48,735 nucleotides of DNA from a virus. Both the position numbers and the translations under genes were made by a program. The stretch lies in IMG/VR virus record IMGVR_UViG_3300017720_000011, positions 1 to 48,735 of that record, one strand, 5' to 3'. Of the stretch, positions 1 through 10,075 are shown in pieces. Numbering within the stretch: the first letter of the stretch is position 1; every line of letters begins with the position of its first letter. The notes under the pieces were generated by a model. It was not told the DNA's origin and made no database searches. It saw only the letters and a list, made by a program, of their open reading frames with translations.

Positions 1-275
1 ATTAAATGTTACGCCACTATCTACATCTAATGTGCCGTCTGTGTGTGTATTACCATTATCTGTGTCTACATCAAATACACTTACACCTGCAGCAGTTTGA
101 ATATCAAATTTCTTATTGTCTGCTTGAACGATCAAGTTATCAGTAACTGTGGTCTCTAGTTGTACATCAAGAGTACCTTCGATAACTGTGTTACCTGTGT
201 CAGTATCAACTGTAAACTTATCTACACCTGCTGCAGTTTGAATCTTGAAGTCTTCGTTATCAGACTTGATGATAA
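1..275 (-). repeat. Tandem 47-residue fibre repeats in the tail-fibre gene
   Basis: Two copies are visible in the protein, each carrying the core (K/D)IQTAAGV followed by a (T/D)VDTD(T/N)GNT segment and GTLDV. The cores are 141 bases (47 codons) apart; the same core DNA (plus-strand gcagtttgaat) recurs near 92 and 233. The array continues past the window edge, so the copy number is unknown. Confidence 0.75.
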
Positions 276-2331
276 CAGTGTCATTAATTTCTGTCTGACC
301 CGCGATGGTTACTTCACCACCGATATGTGCATTCTCAGAAAGACCCAAACCACCAGTTACAACAAGCGTACCTGTAGTAGTTGAGGTAGAACCAGTATTT
401 GTAGTTAGAGAAAGACCACCTGCTTTGATGTAAGCATCAGTTCCAGTAAATGTCTCGCTACTATTTGTTGCATCATAAAGGAATGCATAACCACCAGTAC
501 CAGAATCAAGACGTGTTAGATCTTCATCCCATCCGAAGAAACCAACTCTTGCCTGCGAATCGTAATATTTAAACTCAATACCACGATCTAGTCCATCATC
601 AGACCCAGGTGCAGTGTCTCCACCAAGGGTAAAGATAGGGTCATCAATAGTAACAGTCGTGCTGTTAACAGTTGTTGTTGTTCCATCGACTTGGAAATCT
701 CCGTGAACTCTGACAGTACCTGTGATTGCTCTGTCATCACCAGGGTCAAGGTGAAGAGTTGAGTCAGTCGTAGCAATGTAGTTCTCTTGAATTCTTACAT
801 CTTCGACCCAAATTTTACCTGCAGCATCAGATGCACTGATCTGTACTGTATCTTCTGCTGTAATGATTACATTAGAAGTTCCTGATCCTGCGTTAGTAGC
901 AAGGATACTTAAGTTTCTATTAGATGTACTATTTTGTGTAGTCTGAAATATTAGGTTACCATCGCCAGTCTTATCCAGTGTCTGAGCAACTGTTCCATCA
1001 AGAGTAATATCAGGATCAGAAAAATAGGAACGGACGTTAACATCAAACTCACCAGCGCCACCATCGCCTGTATTATTAGCGCCAACAAGTAAGTTGCCGC
1101 TTGTATCATTAACTTTAACATAGTTGAGATAATTAAATCCTCTATAACCTGATGTAGCAGTTAGTTCGTTATCAAGTTCAAATGTTTCAACAGTATTTCC
1201 GTCTGCAAATCCAAGTACATTATTCTGAAGTTGTGTATTATCTACTGCTGCGGCGGCAATGGTGACGTGCCCGCCACTGTCAACGTCGAAATCTTCCTGT
1301 GCAAATGATGCCAGTCCCTTCTGCTCCGTCGCCTCAGCCGCGAGGTAGCGCCAACTTCCAGTATCGCCAGTGGTATGAGTAGGAGCACCAAGACCACTAC
1401 CAATGTCCGCAATTGCTTGGTAAACTTTTGAGGCATTCTTGATGATGTCATATCTGCTGTATGCTGTACCTGCATCATAGTCTGGCATCTTTGTGCCTTC
1501 AGTTGCAGTAGCAATAGGCACAGTTAAGGCAGCGCCTAAGCGACCATACCTGTCTACACTAAATTTAGTTGCATTGACAGTTTCACTAGACCCATTTCCA
1601 GTGACAGATGTCAGGGATTCCGTATTATAATTACCAACAACCACTGCAGTATCTGCAAGGTCGATGAATGGGTTTTGAGATGTTCCGTCAGGAACTGTGA
1701 ACACAATTCGTCCACCACCACCAGTTAACTGTCTGGTTAAAATATTTCCTTGAGATGCACGAACAAGAATACCAACGTTCGTAAGTTGAGCAAGTGAGGT
1801 TAGGTCATCATCCAATGCCTGAGCATCAGAGATACCATAGTCAGCAAGTGTAGATGCAAGTTCAGCACCAACCACACGACCTTGTGAGTTAACTCTAACC
1901 CTTGTGTAGAGTGCTTCAGCAGTAGGGTTAGCAGGATCGTAGTGAGGCAAACTCGTCATAAGTGACAAGTCGGTGTTCAATGTAAGGTTAGAAGAACCGT
2001 CGAATGAACCAGAACCTGTTACCTGACCTGATAATTGTATTTGACGTGCGTTTGATAATCTAGTGGCAGTTGAGGCATTACCGATAAGAGTCGCAGTGAC
2101 AGCACCCGCTTGGAAGTTACCGTCAGCGTCTCTCTTTACAAGAGTATTTGCAGCGTTTGATTCTGTTTCTAGTGGTCGCTCATATTTCAGCGAGTTCCAC
2201 GGGGTAACACCGTCACCAATCTTGATACGTGAAGTATCAATTTCGATTCCAAGTTCACCCTGTGCCAGGATTGGATTGATGTTTGCCCATTGCTGAGCAC
2301 CATCACGTCTTAATTGTAGTCTATTTGCCAT
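1..2331 (-). CDS. Tail-fibre-like structural protein, 3' end cut by window edge
   Basis: The frame is open from the ATG at 2329-2331 to base 1, giving 777 residues without a stop; the C-terminus lies outside the window. The N-terminus (MANRLQLRRDGAQQWANINP, then a region ending in KIGDGVTPWNSL) is the short anchor domain seen at the start of many phage tail fibres and of the Mtd tropism determinant. The rest is Ser/Thr/Gly-rich with few charged patches, as in beta-structured fibre shafts. Near the visible end it enters tandem 47-residue repeats (separate entry). It has its own late promoter and follows a terminator, so it is a separate transcription unit downstream of the baseplate genes. Probable role: receptor-binding or accessory fibre on the tail or baseplate. 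The receptor-binding tip and any trimerisation domain cannot be seen. The structural role is well supported; the exact fibre type is inferred. Confidence 0.85.
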   Translation of the reverse strand, partial: MANRLQLRRDGAQQWANINPILAQGELGIEIDTSRIKIGDGVTPWNSLKYERPLETESNAANTLVKRDADGNFQAGAVTATLIGNASTATRLSNARQIQLSGQVTGSGSFDGSSNLTLNTDLSLMTSLPHYDPANPTAEALYTRVRVNSQGRVVGAELASTLADYGISDAQALDDDLTSLAQLTNVGILVRASQGNILTRQLTGGGGRIVFTVPDGTSQNPFIDLADTAVVVGNYNTESLTSVTGNGSSETVNATKFSVDRYGRLGAALTVPIATATEGTKMPDYDAGTAYSRYDIIKNASKVYQAIADIGSGLGAPTHTTGDTGSWRYLAAEATEQKGLASFAQEDFDVDSGGHVTIAAAAVDNTQLQNNVLGFADGNTVETFELDNELTATSGYRGFNYLNYVKVNDTSGNLLVGANNTGDGGAGEFDVNVRSYFSDPDITLDGTVAQTLDKTGDGNLIFQTTQNSTSNRNLSILATNAGSGTSNVIITAEDTVQISASDAAGKIWVEDVRIQENYIATTDSTLHLDPGDDRAITGTVRVHGDFQVDGTTTTVNSTTVTIDDPIFTLGGDTAPGSDDGLDRGIEFKYYDSQARVGFFGWDEDLTRLDSGTGGYAFLYDATNSSETFTGTDAYIKAGGLSLTTNTGSTSTTTGTLVVTGGLGLSENAHIGGEVTIAGQTEINDTVIIKSDNEDFKIQTAAGVDKFTVDTDTGNTVIEGTLDVQLETTVTDNLIVQADNKKFDIQTAAGVSVFDVDTDNGNTHTDGTLDVDSGVTFN

Positions 2332-2379
2332 TGGTTAACACACGTGGTATCCGTTAACGGAGATAATCTGCCTCTCAGA

Positions 2380-2387
2380 TATTTATA
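2380..2387 (-). promoter_or_regulatory. T4-type late promoter TATAAATA for the tail-fibre gene
   Basis: The minus strand reads TATAAATA, a perfect match to the T4 late-promoter -10 element recognised by the gp55 sigma factor. It lies 48 bases upstream of the tail-fibre ATG and just past the preceding terminator, where a promoter is needed. Confidence 0.8.
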
Positions 2388-2392
2388 CAGCA

Positions 2393-2416
2393 AATAAAAA
2401 GGACCCTTTCGGGTCC
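2393..2416 (-). terminator. Rho-independent terminator closing the baseplate operon
   Basis: On the minus strand a perfect 6-bp stem GGACCC/GGGTCC with a GAAA tetraloop is followed at once by a T tract (TTTTTATTT). It starts 5 bases after the stop codon of the 75-aa gene and lies upstream of the tail-fibre promoter, so it ends transcripts coming from gp8 and the 2403-aa gene. Confidence 0.9.
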
Positions 2417-2421
2417 AAAGG

Positions 2422-2649
2422 TTATGCAGCGTCTACGTTATCCACTTCTGGAGCAGGTTCCGCTTCATTCTCTGTACCGAGGCAGTATTCTAGAGTCTCA
2501 ATAGCACCTTGTAATTTAAGTGCTTGCTGTTCATTGCCGCGAATCATCTTCGCCATTCTTTGATTGTCTTCAATAAGACGCTTGTAGCGATCTTTGAAAT
2601 CACCAAGAAGTTTATCTTGGTCAATTACTTCAGGTTGGTCTGCAGGCAT
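2422..2649 (-). CDS. Small acidic coiled-coil protein, unknown function
   Basis: A 75-residue protein. Residues about 10-60 are charged and helical with a heptad-like pattern (LLGDFKDRYKRLIEDN, then further Leu/Ile positions), followed by an acidic Pro/Ala/Glu tail ending VDNVDAA. The ATG shares bases with the upstream TAA (TAATG), a typical translationally coupled arrangement. It is the last gene before the hairpin terminator. The coiled coil and the position next to the giant wedge and fibre genes suggest a small virion or assembly factor. I recognise no named family. Confidence 0.75.
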   Translation of the reverse strand: MPADQPEVIDQDKLLGDFKDRYKRLIEDNQRMAKMIRGNEQQALKLQGAIETLEYCLGTENEAEPAPEVDNVDAA

Positions 2650-2870
2650 TAATTTTTCTCCAATAATGTTTTCAGTAAGGATTTGATTTCCGACATATCT
2701 GATTTTAACACATCTACGTCAGATTTCAAGTTATCGAGGGTTTCAGCACTCATTTTACGCTTCTTAGCAGCGTTCCCAGGAGGTGTGGGTTTCATATTTA
2801 GGACAGCGTTGGTATCGGAATCCCGAACTAAATCGGGATGTCCTTTAACGGGAATGTAATCAGAGGTCAC
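2649..2870 (-). CDS. Small coiled-coil protein following the DUF4815 gene, unknown function
   Basis: A 73-residue protein. The N-terminal part (PVKGHPDLVRDSDTNAVLN) looks like a conserved signature that I believe recurs in small T4-like phage proteins, though I cannot name it. A basic patch (AAKKRKM) follows, then a predicted coiled coil (LDNLKSDVDVLKSDMSEIKS). The gene overlaps the end of the 2403-aa gene by 11 bases and its stop overlaps the next ATG (TAATG), so all three are probably translated together. Probable structural or assembly role, inferred only from position and coiled coil. Confidence 0.75.
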   Translation of the reverse strand: MTSDYIPVKGHPDLVRDSDTNAVLNMKPTPPGNAAKKRKMSAETLDNLKSDVDVLKSDMSEIKSLLKTLLEKN

Positions 2871-5800
2871 TTAATGCCATAACACGAAGGTTTTTGAGTT
2901 CAGGAACGTATGCTTGGTTCCTAGAGGTCATAATAATTTTGATCTGTGCAGAACTAAACTCGGTTCCTTCGAACGTATATTCGAGGTCACGATATAGAAT
3001 GCCTTCTGTCTTAGCGACAGTTTTGTCTTCTTTACCGTTTCCGTTAAAATATGTATAACCGATCTCATCAAACGTTAATGATGTACCAACAGGCATTGTC
3101 CTGTACATCACGTGGATCTCGGTATCTGGGTGTCTCCACGCTTCAAATGAAACTCTCAAGGAGTTGGCAGGTTGAAGCAGGTTCATAACCTTAGAAATAT
3201 ACACTGCTGAGTTTAGATCACCTGTTCTATCTTCAGCATTAGAATTAGAAGCAGCAATCTGATTAATTCTATTAGATGTTGTAATGAGTGAACAACGATC
3301 ACGGTCAACGATTGGTGACAAGTTTTTGTTAGTTGTACTCATCAACAACTGGAAGTTGAGTGACTTAGAACCAGATAGTTTGGCATCTTCATTAACTTGT
3401 GAACAAACCATCTTGGGGAATCCAAGGTAGTTGTCTTCGTTAGCAATACAGTCGATATAAACACCATCATTAATGAATGATGCTTCGTTTGTATTGTTAC
3501 CATCCAAGAGAGAAGTTGCAGATACAACGTTAATTCTAGGATCAACATCAGTCTCAGGATAAACAGTCATCTGAATTTGAGGATAGAACTGTTCAAACTG
3601 TATATTCTGTGTTGATGTAACTCTTGATCCACCATTTCTAATACCATTGCTAGAAACAGATGTAACTGCAATCTTGTAAGTATCAAGTGTGGGTGAACCA
3701 ATCTGGGTATGAAGTTTGTTGATTTCTACTAATGGAATACCATCAAGGTTGTAACATTCAACAATCGTGCTGGCATTGTGAACCAGAGCAGCAGTTCCTG
3801 CTTGACCACGAGAACCAGAAGGTAGAGTTAGAATCTTACCATCTGAAGAGATGCCATTGTATTGGACAATCTCAAAATGTTTCTGTCCAATTTCAGGATC
3901 ACGAAGAATGATATATCCAGGGTTACTAGTAGAAACTGCAGAACCATTGATAAGTGGGTGGAATGCAGATGCATCAGCAACGTGTAACTGGAATGTACCA
4001 GACACACCGTCAGAGGCAGTGATACCGTTTGTATGGTATGCAGAGTCAATAATTGTAGGAGCAACTTCTGAGATACATCCTTCAATCTTCACGTTGTTAG
4101 CAACGTCGTGCATACAGTGGTTAGCGTGATGAATAGTAACCTCAGTTGCTTTGTTGAAGTATGAGATAGGAGCAGAAGCATAATCATTGATGTCATCACC
4201 ACTTGATGCCACACCACCAGAACCAATCGTACCAGAACCAGTTGTCTGAGAGGCGATTGTTTGAGTGATAGGATCAGCAGGAGCAAATGTACCCGTGACA
4301 GACTTAACTGTTAAGAGTCCTGAACCTGCGTTCCAAGCGGTAACCATACCAGATGCACCAGTACCATTAACGATTGGTTCGTTAACTGTGAATGTACCTG
4401 TTACACCAGTCAGAGTGATGTTAGCAATAGATCTAGATGAAACCAATCTATAGATGTAATTTGCACCAGATGCAACACCTTCTCTAAATTCACCCTGAAC
4501 ATCATCAACAATAATATAAGAGTTAGATGAACCTGAGATACCTTGAACAACTTCTCTAACGATCGCAGAAGGAACTGGGTTAGTATCAGTCTGAGTAATT
4601 TCAGCACCGATAGTAAAGTTAGCAACGTGATCAGAAAGAATAATCTTAAGTTGTGGTTTCAGTGTTTCAATAGGATTGTGACGCAATCTGCTAATACCAC
4701 CATTACCAATAGCAAGTTGAGAGTTATTGAATACAGCAGTACCAGTTGAGTTTGCTGTAAACTCTGCCTTATGAAGGATAAACTTAAGATCCTCATACTG
4801 GTCAGCAGTCCAAGTAGAAGCGTTCTGTGATTTAAAGAGCACACCTGCATATGGTTGCTCAGAGATCGTTCTATCGTTTGTAATATCATCTTCACCCATT
4901 CTGGAAATCCAGAGTTTATATTCGTTGGAGTCAGAAAGAACAACCAAACAATATTCTCTATTCTCTGTCACATAGATTGGTGACGAGAATGTAAATCTAG
5001 TAGAAACTGTTCCGTTTTCAGATAGATTAATCTGTGAAGGAAGAAGTGTAACATCAGAGAATGCAAGAACTTTAGTGGTTGGATAACCATTTGCCATCTC
5101 TCTAACCTGTACAGATACTGGGATTCTCTCATCCTTAGTATTAAAGTACAAGTCAGCACCAGTTATAAATGCACCACCTTTAGACTCAACCAAGAAGGAC
5201 TGAGCAAGAGGGTCGTACCAACCTGTGTCTCTTGTTGATGTACTTGAACTGTTAACGGTTCTACCTTGAGTAACAGTATCTCTAACAACATCGGCGTTTC
5301 TAACAGCAAGAATAGTTGTCTGCTTAGTCTCGATGACACCAGATGCAACGTAGTTAGCAGATGCAGCAGAGTCAACCTGACCAGGAACTCTAGAGTCAGT
5401 TGATGAAGTTGTAAGACGGATAACACGTGTACCTGTAGCAAATCTTGGGTTGGTGTCAACACCAGGATTAGGAATCCACATAATACCTTCAAGGTCACCG
5501 TTGGTGTTAGCAACAAGACGCTTAGTCTTAACAACAGCACGAGCACCAGATGTTTGACCGACAAGGATCTCACCCTCTAGAGGGTTACCATAGTAAGCAC
5601 CTGCAACTGTCTCCGACATAATTTTAGTGTCGATATTAAGGAGAGGTGTAGTTGATGCATAGGAACTAGGAAGTTCACTAGAATCAAATGGGTTTAGATC
5701 ATCATCAAAACCAGTGTTAGGATCCATCAACTTGAGATGACAATCAGATGACTGACCAACTACTGTCTCTCCAACAACGAAAGGTGTATTGTTTGTTCTT

Positions 5801-8800
5801 GTATCATCAATAGGATTCTTAATAACTTCAATCAATCGAGGCGTTGTGTAGAAATTAACATTAACGTTATCGATGAAAGCATAGAATCTGGTGTTTGGTT
5901 TCAGACGCTGGATCTTAAATGCAATATTTCTTGATCTAATGAAAGGAATAACTGTACGCTCAATAACTCTATCACCAAGAGATTGGCGATCAATTCTAGG
6001 AACAACGTTAGTTCTAAGACCAGATCTAGATTGGTTACTAACAGTATTTGTGGTGTTAGTGTTAATTCTTCTGATAAACGGCCAAGAACCTCTTCTCATA
6101 AACTGAGATGAAGAAGAACTGTTACTGGAAGACCAGTTAGTTCTCCAAGAGTTCCACTGTGTAGGAACAAAACCTGTGTTGGTGTCACCACCAAGTGCTT
6201 GAACCTGTGCAGTAAAGTCACCTTCAATGTTCACAACTCTATCTGGTTCTCTCTCTTCTGCTACCCAGTCGTCAGATGATGGGAATAGATCCAATCTACC
6301 GATGTAAGCAAACACGTTGAATGGGTTTACATTCTCAACTCGTGATGCATAAGGTTGAACAATAAACTGAATTTCGTTATATGGGAGAGTCAGTGTACCA
6401 ACACTATGGTTAGTAACAGCATTAGATGCAACTTCGTTATACTCAAGAGCAACGTTTGTTGTATAATGAGACGCTCTCAAGATACCTTCAGAGAAGTCCA
6501 GAGCACAAGCAAAGTCTTCGTGTCTAGTTTGAGCAGAATCGAATGATGTAAAGTTATCAACTAAGAATCCATTCTTGAATTTATCAAAACCATCAGCATC
6601 CTTAACAGAGAATGATGCAGTTTCCATCTCAAGAAGGTTTAGAGATGTGTAATACTCAAGGTTATCAACTCTCTTTTCAATTCTACCGATGTCACGCATT
6701 GTGAAACGTCGGTTGTTTTCTCTAGAAATTCTTACATCTGCAGGACTATAACCATATGGTTTATGGAAGAATGTTGCCATTAGCATTGCATTATCCATAT
6801 CACCTGGAAGTTCTTGGTTCTCACCAGAAATACCTCTGGCAATCTTAAACTCTTGCTGGTCAGTTAGGAATAATTTGTCAACTCTACCAAGGTAGTAGTC
6901 ATAGTCACAACGAAAATCTGACTCAGGTTTTGGAATATCAATGACCGTAGCATTATTTGCAACACCACCAGAAGAGAATCCTCTATCTTTAAAGTCGAGT
7001 GATGCACAGTTTACATAGTATGGTGAACCTACAGTACCAGATCCTGAAAGAACAGGAGTAACGGCAGGTCTAAAGTCAAGAACATCTCTAAGTTCTCTTG
7101 TTTCACCGTCAAGAGTTACAGAAGGAATCCTACCATAGTCAATACCAACATAAGATTGAGCAGCAAAATAGTCACCCGTTGCTTCGTGAGTGAATCTATC
7201 AAACACAATCATCAACTTTCTAAGAGGTTTAGTTGATGATGCATACCTAACAAGTTTAGAAATATCGTAGAAGTGACCTTTCTGGTTAGCATCAAGGAAG
7301 AAATCTGTAGTAATATTTCTAGAACCATTATCGATAGATCCTTCTGCATCATTTGAAAGACCAGAGATAACTTCATCGTTAGCATCAAAACCACGAATAG
7401 TTTCACCTAACTGGAAGAATGTATCGTTTTCATATACAAAATGGCAGACGTATGAAACAGCGTTGAAGTTTACAACACGCCCTTTTGCTTTAGATGTCTG
7501 ACCTTCAATAATAGTACCTTCTTTGAAGATGGTTGCATCTTGCATTTGAAGGTTAGGAATTATAGCAGCATTATCGTCTGATGATTCATAGATGGCGTGA
7601 ACGTTATAAACGTCAGTAGATCCAAGTGAAATCTCTTCGTCTTCAATACGAGTTCCAAACAATGAACCATATGTAAGACCATACTTAACAGCATCAGATG
7701 AGTTAGTGGTTCTCTCAACCTTCATAACTTCCATCTGAGTAGCATTCTTCAACTTCTTCTCTGCTTGGTTTTTAGAGATAGAAGCAATCAAACGACAAGA
7801 TGTAACACCAGTTAAACCAGAAACAGTCAATGATGTTCTTGGAGTACCAGTTGTGTTAAATGCAAGATTTGATTCGATGTCAATCAGTGTACCTGGGGTA
7901 GGTGCAAGAGATACTAACTGATAGTGATCCTTATCATATGCAAGGAACTGTTCATCAGCAGGTAAAGAAATCGTAAAGTCATTAGCACCAGTAACTGTGA
8001 TGTCGTCAAAAGAACGTGCAACAATAGCAGATTCATCACTAATATTATTGATCGATTCTTTTGGCATCTCGATCATAAGATCAGCAGTCTCTCTATCATA
8101 AATCTGAGGACGCAATCTAACTAAGAATCCATAATCCCCTGCTGGAATATTGTTACCAGAGTAGGTAGCAGTAGTAGCAGTTGTAATCTTATTATCGATA
8201 TTACCTGAAACAGTGCTAATTCTATCAGCGAACAGAGCGTTTACTCCGTTCTGAGTAAAGATGTCATTTGGTCTGATGTCTAATGTGAAGTTAGATTGTG
8301 TACCAGTTAACGTACCAGTAGCACCCGCAGAACTTACATTAAAGTTTGTACCAAGAATAACAACCTGAGCATCGTTGATGAGGTCTCCAGCAAATCTAAT
8401 GTTGTTTGTATCTGGATCTCTACCGATCATTGAACGTGCATCGGTAACTTGGAATGAGAAATGGTCGTTTAGAGTACCGATTTCAATACCATCACGCTCA
8501 AGAATCTCCCCATTTCGGAATGAACCATAAACTTGGTAAACGTTGAATACTGAACCACCTGATACATCGCCTTCAACAAATGCTTTTGCCCTAGAAGTTC
8601 TACCTCTAATAACGTGTCCTTGAGTAAGTGTGACTGCAGCATCTGTTTTAAAGATTGTTAGAGGTTGTAAGTCAAAAATATATGCTTTAAAAACTGTTGC
8701 TGTAGAAGTTACATTAGTACCACTATGATATTCATATGCAGCAATACGACCAAGTGCAACAATCTGACCATTACTGGAAAGGTTATTACTTTGTGCTTGA

Positions 8801-10071
8801 TCTCTAAACTCAATAACTTGATAGTTGGCAGTAATATTATTACCGTTGATGATAGGGGACCCCTGTACATTATTCATCAACATATACTGACCCAACTCAA
8901 ACGGGATGATTGAGTTCTGTAATGCAAGAGTTTCTCTTGGTTTGATCAAGTCAATGAAACTAGGAACCAGAGTTTCTGATTCGTAACCCTTAACGTATGC
9001 TTTACCAGGTCCAATCTCTACAGCATAGTGTGCAGTAGATGCATTATTACCTTGAGGTGAAGTCTCTCCAGGAAGATATACACCACCATTAGAACCATCA
9101 TTATAATGTTCTCTAACTCTTACATCAAAATCACGAACAGTATAATCACCAGACTCGTCAAATGTTCTTCTAGCAAGTTCTTTTGCAAGTTCGTTATATG
9201 CAGATCTTTCTACAAAACTTTCAATCTGAGATTTATTAATTCTTAAAAGTTCGATGAAGTTTTTATCAGTATCATCATCGATAACTTTTTTAACTAGACT
9301 GGTTCTGATCCTAAATCTGTGAGCACCAGGAGCAGAATAGTTGGAAGTACCAGTAGCATTATCGTTTAGATTTGGATCATCTTCTGGAGTAACAATAGAT
9401 TCGAAAATTTCTAGACCAATCCTATAAGAAGGATTGTTTGCATATTGATCAAGAATGATAGTCTGTTCAAGAACATCTACAAAGTGTCCTCTAATAAAGT
9501 AAACACCATTAGCAATACTAGCAGTAGAACCTACAGCAGTAGAGTTAGTAGGAAGCAACTGAGAGAAAGGAGTGCCGATCTCAATCAGAGAGTTACCATA
9601 AGTAATCTCAGAAGCACAAATCAACTGTTCGTTATCAACAAACTCTCTTGTATCTGAATCTGAACCACCAGATGTTAGATACTTAACGTATAATGTAATA
9701 TAACCACGCTCAGATGTAGTAGAAGAAATACTGAATATAACTTTTGCTTTGATGCCAGTGGTAAGACCTTCAATAATTTTACCAGTAATTTGTTGTCTAT
9801 ATTGTTCAACGTCTGCACCCAAGAATGATCCTTGGAGGATAACTGCTTTAGCATCAAGGTCATAACCAATCTGACCAGGGATGACCATACTGCCATCCTT
9901 AAACATATGCGTACCAAACGACTCAACCTGATTTTGCATCAGAGATTGAAGCGTCGTTAGTTCACGAGCTTGGATAGGGTACCCAGGGCGGAACAGCACT
10001 CGGTAAAAATTATTCGCCTTATCGAAATCATCGAAATAAGGAGCGATATTCAGATTGGTATTCTGAGGCAT
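2860..10071 (-). CDS. Large DUF4815-type virion structural protein (baseplate/fibre periphery)
   Basis: A 2403-residue protein. The N-terminus (APYFDDFDKANNFYRVLFRP, then GYPIQARELTTLQS) matches the DUF4815 family found in large structural proteins of marine T4-like phages. Around residues 1370-1413 it has the phage-tail motif IPFIRSRNIAF...LKPNTRFYAFID, and near residue 1619 the motif DPLAQSFLVES. Several modules of the form G(E/T)xIxGQTSxAxxxV recur (for example GTIIEGQTSKAKGRV and GEILVGQTSGARAVV), resembling short beta units also present in the giant gene 7 product. A Ser-rich linker precedes the RSR motif. The gene starts 4 bases after gp8 and is followed by two coupled small genes. It probably replaces the peripheral T4 wedge or short-fibre attachment proteins; that role is inferred. 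Confidence 0.85.
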   Translation of the reverse strand: MPQNTNLNIAPYFDDFDKANNFYRVLFRPGYPIQARELTTLQSLMQNQVESFGTHMFKDGSMVIPGQIGYDLDAKAVILQGSFLGADVEQYRQQITGKIIEGLTTGIKAKVIFSISSTTSERGYITLYVKYLTSGGSDSDTREFVDNEQLICASEITYGNSLIEIGTPFSQLLPTNSTAVGSTASIANGVYFIRGHFVDVLEQTIILDQYANNPSYRIGLEIFESIVTPEDDPNLNDNATGTSNYSAPGAHRFRIRTSLVKKVIDDDTDKNFIELLRINKSQIESFVERSAYNELAKELARRTFDESGDYTVRDFDVRVREHYNDGSNGGVYLPGETSPQGNNASTAHYAVEIGPGKAYVKGYESETLVPSFIDLIKPRETLALQNSIIPFELGQYMLMNNVQGSPIINGNNITANYQVIEFRDQAQSNNLSSNGQIVALGRIAAYEYHSGTNVTSTATVFKAYIFDLQPLTIFKTDAAVTLTQGHVIRGRTSRAKAFVEGDVSGGSVFNVYQVYGSFRNGEILERDGIEIGTLNDHFSFQVTDARSMIGRDPDTNNIRFAGDLINDAQVVILGTNFNVSSAGATGTLTGTQSNFTLDIRPNDIFTQNGVNALFADRISTVSGNIDNKITTATTATYSGNNIPAGDYGFLVRLRPQIYDRETADLMIEMPKESINNISDESAIVARSFDDITVTGANDFTISLPADEQFLAYDKDHYQLVSLAPTPGTLIDIESNLAFNTTGTPRTSLTVSGLTGVTSCRLIASISKNQAEKKLKNATQMEVMKVERTTNSSDAVKYGLTYGSLFGTRIEDEEISLGSTDVYNVHAIYESSDDNAAIIPNLQMQDATIFKEGTIIEGQTSKAKGRVVNFNAVSYVCHFVYENDTFFQLGETIRGFDANDEVISGLSNDAEGSIDNGSRNITTDFFLDANQKGHFYDISKLVRYASSTKPLRKLMIVFDRFTHEATGDYFAAQSYVGIDYGRIPSVTLDGETRELRDVLDFRPAVTPVLSGSGTVGSPYYVNCASLDFKDRGFSSGGVANNATVIDIPKPESDFRCDYDYYLGRVDKLFLTDQQEFKIARGISGENQELPGDMDNAMLMATFFHKPYGYSPADVRISRENNRRFTMRDIGRIEKRVDNLEYYTSLNLLEMETASFSVKDADGFDKFKNGFLVDNFTSFDSAQTRHEDFACALDFSEGILRASHYTTNVALEYNEVASNAVTNHSVGTLTLPYNEIQFIVQPYASRVENVNPFNVFAYIGRLDLFPSSDDWVAEEREPDRVVNIEGDFTAQVQALGGDTNTGFVPTQWNSWRTNWSSSNSSSSSQFMRRGSWPFIRRINTNTTNTVSNQSRSGLRTNVVPRIDRQSLGDRVIERTVIPFIRSRNIAFKIQRLKPNTRFYAFIDNVNVNFYTTPRLIEVIKNPIDDTRTNNTPFVVGETVVGQSSDCHLKLMDPNTGFDDDLNPFDSSELPSSYASTTPLLNIDTKIMSETVAGAYYGNPLEGEILVGQTSGARAVVKTKRLVANTNGDLEGIMWIPNPGVDTNPRFATGTRVIRLTTSSTDSRVPGQVDSAASANYVASGVIETKQTTILAVRNADVVRDTVTQGRTVNSSSTSTRDTGWYDPLAQSFLVESKGGAFITGADLYFNTKDERIPVSVQVREMANGYPTTKVLAFSDVTLLPSQINLSENGTVSTRFTFSSPIYVTENREYCLVVLSDSNEYKLWISRMGEDDITNDRTISEQPYAGVLFKSQNASTWTADQYEDLKFILHKAEFTANSTGTAVFNNSQLAIGNGGISRLRHNPIETLKPQLKIILSDHVANFTIGAEITQTDTNPVPSAIVREVVQGISGSSNSYIIVDDVQGEFREGVASGANYIYRLVSSRSIANITLTGVTGTFTVNEPIVNGTGASGMVTAWNAGSGLLTVKSVTGTFAPADPITQTIASQTTGSGTIGSGGVASSGDDINDYASAPISYFNKATEVTIHHANHCMHDVANNVKIEGCISEVAPTIIDSAYHTNGITASDGVSGTFQLHVADASAFHPLINGSAVSTSNPGYIILRDPEIGQKHFEIVQYNGISSDGKILTLPSGSRGQAGTAALVHNASTIVECYNLDGIPLVEINKLHTQIGSPTLDTYKIAVTSVSSNGIRNGGSRVTSTQNIQFEQFYPQIQMTVYPETDVDPRINVVSATSLLDGNNTNEASFINDGVYIDCIANEDNYLGFPKMVCSQVNEDAKLSGSKSLNFQLLMSTTNKNLSPIVDRDRCSLITTSNRINQIAASNSNAEDRTGDLNSAVYISKVMNLLQPANSLRVSFEAWRHPDTEIHVMYRTMPVGTSLTFDEIGYTYFNGNGKEDKTVAKTEGILYRDLEYTFEGTEFSSAQIKIIMTSRNQAYVPELKNLRVMALSDL

Positions 10072-10075
10072 TGGT

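Noticed and set aside
1-2331. Diversity-generating retroelement target
   Set aside because: The fibre begins with an Mtd-like anchor, but no reverse transcriptase, template repeat or adenine-rich variable region is visible in the window.
5163-5573. A Leu-rich 136-codon frame inside the 2403-aa gene
   Set aside because: Same-strand shifted frame of a repetitive coding sequence; Leu/Val excess is an artefact of Ser/Thr/Gly codons read out of frame.
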